Assembly: GCA_036971715.1 (NCBI GenBank)
Contig: JAVHJL010000005.1
Coordinates: 2,666,001-2,730,000 of the forward strand
Reading direction: 5' to 3'
Source: Arthrobotrys musiformis
Lineage: Eukaryota; Ascomycota; Orbiliomycetes; Orbiliales; Orbiliaceae
Length of the DNA stretch: 64,000 nucleotides
Shown piece by piece: positions 56,028-64,000 of this stretch. A model generated the notes under the pieces. That model was not told the origin of the DNA. It searched no databases and saw only the letters and a program-made list of their open reading frames with translations. The position numbers were made by a program, and so were the translations under genes. Each line of letters begins with the position of its first letter. Position 1 is the stretch's first letter.

Positions 56028-58570
56028 ATGAACCTCTTCGAAGTAATAGACCTGGGAGGTATAGACCTACAAGTTAAAACGCCATGCACTACAACGTGTT
56101 CCCTTGATTTGACTAACAGATGAGGTCCTAAACCACCACCCCATAGACGACGATGAGCCTCAACAAGCCCCGCCTCTCGATCGGGACAATGGCGATGACG
56201 ATATAATTATACTAGAAGAATTTCGGCCATCCGTATCACCGGAGCCCATCGAAATTGATGAAATATCAGATAACGATAGTGACACCGGCAGCGTTGACGC
56301 CTTCGACACAATCTTCATCTCAGATGACGATGACAGTGAATCTGACTCTGACGATGTTATATTCGAAGCTGGTTTGTGCGCATTCTAAATGCTTTTCTAG
56401 TTCTAACATGTCCATACTAAAATAAAATAAAGCCCGTACTACACGCCCAAAGGCAAAGCGTCCTCGTAACCGTAACCCTAATACCACCGGAAAGCGCTCA
56501 AAATCCACGGCTACAGAAGCAAAAGAAAAACCCCTGGACCAACTCAAAATCAACGGCCTTCTCTTAGAACCCCAAGTTAACGTTCAAATCCAATACGGCG
56601 CCGTTCTTCACGACCGATCAATCCTAGGAAACGGCTACTTCATGAGGATCAAGAAAATCTTCCAGCGCACCGAGACATACGCACACAAAGACGGAACAGA
56701 AATGACTCAGACTTCGGCCTGGGTGCAAGGCCCTCTATTCCGACGTCACAGGGAGCTTGACGGCATTCTCCCCAAAACAGCCGGCGAAGTTGCTCTCCTC
56801 CGTGAGAAAGCCGATGTTAGAGCCTCAGACGTCGTAAACATCCGTGAGCTTATTCTCACAAACATCTTGGGCCGCGAGACTGTCCGAAAATCTTACGAGG
56901 ACGCAAAAGATGATGCTTACGGAAGGCTCATTTGTCGTTGGAAAGCAAAAATCAAAGACAACGTCAATGGCAAGACGGGGATGCAACAACTTGGTGCTAC
57001 TGGGTACATCCGAAGGTTAACCCAGGCCGAAGCAGATCCAGAATATAAGATAAGTGATATGGACCTCTCACGAGCGTGGCGGCCATCGACAGATGGGGAT
57101 AAAAGGCCCAAAATCGCGATCCATTTCGACTCCGAGGATATAAAGCCAGTTGATATACTTGCAAGTATCGACCCAGTAATCATCGACGCGGACATAAAGC
57201 CAATTGATATTACATCCAGTACTAATACAGTTTCTCTCGATGACATCGAGATAAACGACGTCTGTATCGTCGTTGATAAAGAGCCACCGGCCACCAACAA
57301 AGAACCCGTCGCCATTGATGACATTGCAATATCCGCTGTTAGACCCATCCAAGCCGGAAAATTATCAAAACCAATCCTCATTGAGGATGACGGATTCGAA
57401 GTCGAGGATCTGGAATCCAAGGACTGCGTAATGAGTTATGAAATAGCCCCAACTCGCCGTCCTCTTCGCAAGTATACATTTGGAGATGCCTTTTGTGGTG
57501 CCGGTGGAGCAACATGTGGTGCCGTGATGGCCGGGTTCAAAGTACGGTGGGGCGTTGACCACGATGAAGCGGCAATCAACTCGTGGCGATCGAATTTCGG
57601 GTTTAGTATAGGATACCAAGAGGATGTTCACGAATTCGTCACCAGTCATGAGAATACCTACGTGGATCTCCTTCATTTGTCGCCCCCGTGTCAGTTTTTC
57701 TCCTGGGCTAGGACTATACCAGGACAGAACGACGAAAGAAACGAAGCAAGTTTTTTCATCGTCCCAAACATATTAAACTCCTGCCGTCCAAGGGCTGTGA
57801 CCGTGGAAGAAACCGACGGTCTCATTGGGCTAAGTCGCTCTGTAGGGCACTTCAAGTGCATGCTAGGAGACTTCACATCCATGGGCTACAGCGTCAAGTA
57901 TGCAATTTTGAACGCCGCTTGTTACGGGGTACCTTCACGACGAAAGCGTCTAGTTTTGATAGCTTGCTGGTTAGATCCCCACTTCCTAGCCTATATATAA
58001 CAAGCGGTACTAGTAACTGACCCCTACTCCCATGAACTAGCCCAGGTGAGACCCTCGCCGATTTTCCAAATCCTACACATTTCTATAGCCCAGACCCGTT
58101 CGATCCTATGCCGGTAGGGCTAAAACGAGCTGTCACGCTTCGAGAAGCCATTGGAAGGATCCCACGACACGCCCCAGACCACGATATAGAGATCCTCGAA
58201 ACCGTAGCCCCTAGTTCGTTAAAACTACCTCCCCACGAGTGGGATCAACCATTCAGGTCCACCATAAAGTGCGGCGGTGGGGAATACAATCTACATCCTT
58301 CTAGGAATAGAAAGTTTACTCTAAGGGAGTTAGCATGTTTGCAGTCTTTCCCCCTTGACCACCAATTTTGCGGGAAGAAAGGTGAAAAAATGAGACAAAG
58401 TAATAAGATACGCCATCCCCAGGGAGCCTTCGAGATTCTACTAACGTATACATATCTGTCTTATAGTTGGAAATGCATTTCCGCCTCGCCTTGTAGGGAC
58501 AGTAATGGAATCAGTCAGGAAGCATTTAGAAAAGATTGATGAAGAGTGGAAAGGTGGGGGCATCTTGTGA
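56028..58570 (+). CDS. rid: RID/Masc1-type cytosine-5 DNA methyltransferase
   Basis: Nuclear DNA (cytosine-5) methyltransferase-like protein of the fungal RID/Masc1 class, needed for repeat-induced point mutation in Neurospora and for MIP and sexual development in Ascobolus. Five exons: 56028-56058, 56120-56371, 56433-57969, 58041-58381 and 58467-58570, 754 aa. The N-terminus is acidic (DDDDSESDSDD). A BAH-like region at about 140-260 begins LLLEPQVNVQIQYGAVLHD. A low-complexity linker with IKPVDI/IKPIDI repeats follows at about 330-410. Catalytic motifs: I DAFCGAGGA (about 446), IV SPPCQFFSWA (Cys514), VI VEET where canonical enzymes have ENV (553-555), VIII SRRKRLVLIA and X VGNAFPP (721). 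The ENV change is typical of this class (EQT in Masc1). Intron joins restore CCPGETLADFPNPTHF. Confidence 0.93.
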
Positions 58571-58689
58571 CCATCTTCACGTCGATAATAAAACCTTTCC
58601 CAGCCCCAATCTCTCTGGCAGATAGGCCTTGGCCACAGTGTATCCTCTATCCTCTTTAGCTTCATAGAATTTTGTAACAATGAGAAATG

Positions 58690-58720
<31 letters not shown>

Positions 58721-59072
58721 ACACGGCTCCCAACTTTGGATTCTAGCTACGCTGGTACCCGCCTAAGCAGCGTTGTTAGAGATGAATCACAGTTCTGGGT
58801 CAAAGTATAATATACCGGGTAAGAGCGATATAGCGGGCAAGAGAAGAGGGTGGAGAATGAAAAGAAAATATAAAACACAAATACCTTCCAAAAGCTCTTG
58901 TGGAATGTGCAACAATGCAGTTTAAAGATGTTCTGTGAAAACGGTCGCCAGGAAAGGAGAAAGAGAAAAGGGGGACACCGATAAAAGGTAGTGAATAAGT
59001 CTTTATCAATGCATTGCTAGAAAATGCGGGGGTAGGAGATAGATGGTTTTGGGGGTTTGGAGTTTTGAAGCC
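58571..59072. other. Convergent 3' intergenic region with A30 run
   Basis: Between the RID-like stop and the stop of the 1041-aa protein. Contains a 30-nt A run and otherwise nothing recognised. Confidence 0.55.
58690..58719. repeat. Poly-A run (30 nt)
   Basis: Uninterrupted A tract 120 bases after the RID-like stop codon, the longest mononucleotide run in the window. Confidence 0.9.
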
Positions 59073-62000
59073 TCAAAGGCCAGAACCTGGCAATATTAGT
59101 TCAAGCTGGGGAGGAGGAGAGATAGAACGTTCCCGTATTACCACCTGAGGCTCGGGAGACAAGCTCCGGGTATCGGTTGGAGCTGAAAAGATCCGGCGTT
59201 TGAATATTGGGAATACGTTCATGCTAAAACGCCTAGTCATTTTCGATAGTGTCCTATTTGACCCAGTGCTAACCTTTCTCTCGGTTGTCTCCTTAGTGTC
59301 AGAGTGCAGCACGAAGGAACTCTTAGGGGAACCTTTGTTGAATTCGAATAGGCCAAAGAGGTTACCACGGGACTTGTCCTTCTTAGGATACTTGGGCACG
59401 GCCAAAATGGGTTTTTTCTTCCTTCCCAATTTCGTACTCAATAAAGATTTATGCTTGCGAATTGGTAGGTCAACCTCGCTTGGTAGAGAAGTAGAATCAA
59501 CTGTTGGGAGAACTCGAAAAGATGGGGTACCAGGAGTCGGAGTCGAACTAGCTGTATCGGTAGGTCGTGAGAATTTGAATAGGTCTAGAACGGATTGCCT
59601 CTTTTTCTTAATTCCAAGTTGGTTTTGTGGTATGGCTTTTTTGGATTCCTTCACTCCAAATGGCCCTAATGCCGACTTTACCAGGCGGAGAGGGCGTTTT
59701 TGCCAACCACGATTCTGACGCCGGAGAGATCCCTGGAATTGTACCCCCATGGTCTGCGTACTTGATTCGCCTCTAGCGAAGTTTAAGACACTGGATACGG
59801 ACCTTCGGCGGATATTCCTAGGCAACGGGCTTGGAAGATCAAGACGGCCTTCATCAGGTGCAATATTCTCTTTGTTGTCGTCGGAGGCTGCACTGTTCAC
59901 GCTTGCAGTAGTATCATATATCTTCTCAGTAGGTTTAGTGGGGTCCCGAATACGGTTTAATCTGCTGCTATTGATTGACTTTGGTCCTCCAGTTGTACTA
60001 AAGATCATGGAATTGCGGGTGCCGTTTGACTAGGATCACGTCTCTTGGTAAGAGGGATTCAGAACGAGGATTGCGGTAGGGTATCTTACATTGGCACTGA
60101 CATCAAGTGAAGAATCCAGGCCGTTACTTGAGCGACTATCTCCAAGTATTGATATACTCTGAGGTATGAGAGGGGAACACAAGCCACTGCTTTGCAGAGG
60201 TGTGCTTGTCACGATCTGAGGATCCTAGGACAGCAGTAAGTATTTTATTTATCATTTCTTCTGCCATGATTTGTTTGAACTTACTGAAAAATCGGGAGAG
60301 GATAAAGCCAACTATAGTAGTGAGATGCGTATTTAGTCACACCTCCAAAATGCCTATTTATATACCAAGTTTGGTCGCATACCTCGGCATCATATATTTC
60401 CTGGGAGCCACTCTCCTCGCCCTCGAGATTCTCAAGAAAATGTGGGCTAGACGGAGAAAATCCACCTACATGGATTGAGTCTGAATCATCAGAGATATCG
60501 AGAAGTGGCGGGATATAGTTGGCGGCAATAGACATGTCGTTGCTAGAAGGGCCTGGTGGTGTTACTAGCGCGTGCTGGGGATATTCTCGGAACCGAGCCC
60601 AGACACCCCCATTTGCGGCCCCAGACTCGACAGCTCCAGCGCATGAGTCGGGTTTCTTTTCAAATTGATCCTTTATGGATCGCCCACGGACTGGCTTAAG
60701 GGTACTGAGCAGTTGATACGAAGGTGAGGTTTGGTATTTCTTTTCGACGTGGATCGGACGAGGAGCTTCGAACGACGAAACCCTTTGTTGCACAACGGAT
60801 GATGATTCTGAGGTCTGTCGAGGCCTTGGTATTTCAATATTATCACTCGCAGAACCTGAAGCACGGCCTAAGTTTAAGAGTCAGTGCTAAGTCCCCTCGT
60901 AACTCGGTTAGTAGAAATGATTTCAACGTACTGTTTCTCACGATGTTAGCGGTAATGAAAGATGGCAATCCTTGGCGGCATTCAGGCAAAGAAACTTGAG
61001 ATGGAAGTGAATTTAAACTAATATGGGATCCGTTCGACTTCGCTCCTGACTTGAGACTAGATTCACTGTTTTGCCTTTTCCCAAAAAACGAAGAAAGACG
61101 GCGAAGAGGATTACGTCTCTTCTCCTTTTCTTTTTTTCTTTCGGGTTGACAATTTGGCAGTGATGATATATTGGGTTCCTTTGGTTCCTTCGGCGCATTG
61201 GAGAATGGTCTCGCCACTCCACAACCAAAGGCATCCATTTGTGAAGTTGCAGCTTCACGTTCTTTCCACCAAGCCATAACAGCCTTGGGTCGCAATGTGG
61301 AGGTTTTCTTGCGCATACCAAAAGAAGGAGCACGTGGGGGGCTGGTCCGGAAAATCGGACGGAGTCGAATTGGTGACGCTATTGTGTCCCTTCCAGCTAC
61401 TTTCCGACGTCGAGGCAAAGAGCTATAGCCAATGGACTCCGAAATCTGGGGTCGATGAAGGCGCCGATTTGGGAGTGTTAGACTCTTTGGGGTATTATAT
61501 GTTCTCTGCCCAGTTATGCCTTGTTTTGCATTAATTCGTTAGGCCTCTTCAACTAGGCGATAAGATAATGGGACCTTACCGGATGTGTCCGATTGAAGGC
61601 CTCGCCGATGGAAAGATACCATATCTGGCAAATTTGGTGCGATAGGTGGTTGGAATCTGGTGTTACCGGCCGGATCGCAAAATAGAGAGTCGTTAATGAA
61701 TACACCATAAATTGATTTACCAGAGACTGTTCCAGAGCCTATAGGGTGTTTATCAGAAGCATTATCGAGAATTGTCCCGGAAGGGGCTTCGAAGAAACGC
61801 CGTGTATTGTAAAATACGTCGAAAGCGGCAGTGTACCTGGCGTCGAAGGCGTCCTCGATGGCACGGAGGATCTCTAGGTTCGAGGTCAAGTCGGAGGACA
61901 TGTTTCCATACATAGACTGGAGGTTGAAGAGCAATTCCTCATGAAGTGGCAGCCCCAGAGAGTGTGAGGACCCGCCCGTATCTCCATATACACTCTGAGA

Positions 62001-62525
62001 GGTTTCAGTGGGGTCTTGAATCATCATCCTCACTGTTGTTTCGGAGCTTGTAGGATATTGTGAATTTGACCTAGCTGGCTGCCCTTCGCTCGGTTTATTG
62101 ACTGTAGAACTAGCAAAGTCTGCTCGAAGCTGTTGGTTGGTGATAGGGGCAACATTTTCTTTTCGTCGTTCACCTGACAAGTCGATTTGGGCATTCGATT
62201 CATCTTCTGGTAAACCAATAGTGCCAACGGGCCTAATTGGCTGGTTCTCGTCCCCTCGACGAAGGTCAGTTCGTAGGGGGTCATTGATGTTAGAAGCCTC
62301 AAGCCATGGCGTTGGCCTTGTGGTTGAAATTCGACACTGCTGGAATTCGGCAGCGGCACGTTCTCCAAGAGGGAGATGTGATCCGGTTCCAGGAGCAGCC
62401 AAAGAAACAGTTCGAGTGGGAGAGCGAACACCTCTTGCTGGAGATTCACCTGGTCTTCCTAAGTGCACATCGGAAAGTGACCTTCGGCCCCCCCGGCCTA
62501 AATAATTTGGATATGCTCTCGACAT
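59073..62525 (-). CDS. Hypothetical protein, 1041 aa, Ser/Pro-rich and basic
   Basis: No family recognised. I join six exons: 62525-61580, 61519-60932, 60855-60383, a 27-nt exon 60311-60285, 60224-60090 and 60029-59073, 1041 aa, all in frame with GTAAGG, GTACGT, GTATGC, GTAAGT and GTAAGA donors. Most of the chain is low-complexity and likely disordered, with phosphosite-like Ser-Pro and basic patches (KKEKEKRRNPLRRLSSFFGK; SRPTDTASSTPTPGTP). More ordered-looking parts are near residues 205-315 (LHEELLFNLQSMYGNMSSDL) and RPKAVMAWWKEREAA. The C-terminal 319 codons carry several short basic-aromatic repeats: VLDLFKFSRP, NLFGLFEFNK and NVFPIFKRR. There is no signal or membrane helix. It could be a scaffold or regulatory protein. 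The leader is purine-rich on the plus strand, hence CT-rich for this gene. Confidence 0.78.
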
Positions 62526-62955
62526 GCCGAAGAAGTATATAGGCAGTGGGCGAGTTTGAAGGTATATATAAGTAGGTGGGTAGGGGTCTATATTTGAAGT
62601 CGCTGAAATGAAGTTAGAAGTTCTCTGTGGGGGGAAGGGCTAAGGAGGAGATAGGGCGGGGAGAAAGAGGAGAAGAGAAAGAAGGGGGGAGAAAGAGGAG
62701 GAGAATATTGGTGGAATAGATTTATTGAGCTCCAGGAGGACGACATTGTTATTATGCCAGAATATTGACATTCGATCAACAATTGTGTTGTTTTTGTTGT
62801 CAAGTGGCTAGCCTAGCGAACCTCCATAGCTCTAGCAGCAGTGCGCAAATCCCAATAGGTATATCGTATCACATCAGGTATTAATATTCGTCAATACTTA
62901 GCTACTATAGCTCAACCAAAGCAATTATATAGGTACATCCATAATAAAATCCCAA
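62526..62955. other. Promoter/leader region with purine-rich tract
   Basis: From 62626 to 62706 the plus strand is almost all G and A (CT-rich in the sense of the 1041-aa gene), a type of leader common in expressed fungal genes. A TATATA box is at 62563-62570. Confidence 0.55.
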
Positions 62956-64000
62956 TCAAACACGCCCCGACGTTTCATTATCATGAGCTCCGTCTACTTC
63001 ATTAGTGTCGGACTTCTCAGCTTCTTGTCTGATACCAAAGCTGACAACAAACCCAATCACAGCAATCCCACCGAAAATACCCCACGGTATCCATTCACCG
63101 TGGCGGTACTTGGTGCCCAGGGTGAAAAATCCTCCTGCGGCGAATGGGCCGAACGCTCGACCTGCCGCGGATAGCGTCTGCGCTAGTCCGTTGACAGATC
63201 CAAGACTCGAAGGATCGGGGGCACAATTCGTTATCTATTAAATAGGCGCAACCAGTTAGCTTGAACATACGTAGAATTCCGCCATCTCCACCAACCATAC
63301 GTACCAAAATCATTGCACATGTCAGGGCGGTTATCGAAGAAACCACCTTGAGCGTCAATACAGCCGCCAACTCGGTCCACAGCAAGGGCATCCCAATCGT
63401 AGCCTCGTAACCAATCAAGGGCATAGCAAAAAATGTTAAAGCAAAAAAACCAAGGGACGCCTTGAAACTCCATTCGTTCCCAGCTTTATCCTGAAGCCTG
63501 GCAAAAAACATAACTTGGAAAAATATCGTAATAACACCAGCAAACCCCAAAGACAACCCGATATCTCTAACCGGAGCTCCCCTTCCCATAGGTGAAGGCG
63601 AGGATACGAATATGGGGTATAGGGCGTTGTACCCAACCATCGCAAGATTAAAAATAGAATAAGTGGCGAGTAGGACAATAGTTGAAGGAGTAAGGATTTG
63701 TTTCCAGGGAACCGGCTTACTCAATGTGAAGAAGCCATTAGAATCGCTATCGTCGGAGTACTCATCTCCCGACTCCTCTTCGATATCGTGATTCCCTCCT
63801 AACAGTGGTTGAGTCGGATCGTTCGGGTGTGAGATCTGAGGCCGAGGCCGGCTGCCATGTCTCCTACGTCCGCTTTTGAGGTACGTCGGTTTCAGGGCGC
63901 TCGTGAACTGCCACAGCCAGGAGAACAGGTTCCGGACTCTCTCGGCAAGAGGGGGTAGCTCCCTCGCTTCGGCAAGACTCTCATCGAGAAAAAAGATACA
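62956..64000 (-). CDS. MFS transporter (DHA1-like), N-terminal part beyond the window
   Basis: Partial major facilitator, open at the right edge. Exons seen: 64000-63305 (continuing upstream) and 63234-62956, with a 70-nt intron (GTACGT...ATAG). The visible part is a cytosolic central loop (QPLLGGNHDIEEESGDEYSD and other acidic, charged residues) followed by about six helices, starting WKQILTPSTIVLLATYSIFN. Marks include GAPVRDIGLSLGFAGVITI, the short cytosolic RLQDKAG turn, and SVNGLAQTLSAAGRAFGPF on the second half, as in fungal DHA1 transporters of the YCR023C/ZIF-like type. The chain ends with a short hydrophilic tail after VSFGIRQEAEKSD. The substrate is unknown. It is a C-terminal portion of about 324 residues, and the start is outside the window. 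Confidence 0.9.

Noticed and set aside
59200..59718. 172-codon plus-strand open frame
   Set aside because: It is antisense to the last exon of the 1041-aa protein and has no features of its own.
1..64000. CRISPR array or bacterial operon features
   Set aside because: The spliced genes and regulator types are fungal, and no direct-repeat/spacer pattern was seen.

Overview
The window is nuclear DNA of a filamentous ascomycete (Pezizomycotina). The reasons are short spliceosomal introns (mostly 50-90 nt, GTAAGT-like donors, CTAAC-like branch points), a Zn2Cys6 regulator, a RID/Masc1-type DNA methyltransferase, a fungal GT2 surface glycosyltransferase and long gene-poor gaps. Class or species cannot be fixed from the sequence alone. 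I support 17 protein genes and found no rRNA, convincing tRNA or CRISPR array. Most genes are split, so exon joins were worked out by hand from reading frame, splice sites and family similarity.

Layout. 0-6.5 kb: an unknown coiled-coil-like protein, an Mpv17/PMP22 membrane protein made of short exons, and a membrane-anchored GH114 glycosidase. 9.4-12.6 kb: the six-exon GT2 glycosyltransferase. 12.6-19.3 kb: gene-poor, with one stretch that looks like a decayed membrane-protein gene. 19.3-20.7 kb: a membrane-anchored GH16 beta-glucanase-like enzyme. 20.7-24.4 kb: gene-poor, with a hairpin-rich patch. 24.4-36.1 kb: dienelactone hydrolase, a small glycine-rich membrane protein, a short-chain dehydrogenase, a glutamine-synthetase-like ligase and a Zn2Cys6 regulator. 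36.1-43.6 kb: gene-poor. 43.6-53.6 kb: an APC permease, 2-methylcitrate dehydratase, 2-methylcitrate synthase and an MSC7-type aldehyde dehydrogenase. 54.1-64 kb: a small secreted Ser/Thr-rich protein, the RID-like methyltransferase, a 1041-residue protein of unknown function and the C-terminal part of an MFS transporter that runs off the window.

Working together. The clearest functional unit is the methylcitrate pair at 45.9-50.3 kb: the synthase condenses propionyl-CoA with oxaloacetate and the dehydratase takes the next step, so propionate is detoxified in mitochondria. GH114, GT2 and GH16 within 15 kb all concern surface polysaccharides, although co-function is only an inference. The 24-36 kb block (hydrolase, dehydrogenase, gamma-glutamyl ligase-like enzyme, pathway-type regulator) has the composition of a catabolic cluster with an unknown substrate. 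The RID homologue suggests the lineage has or had repeat-induced point mutation.
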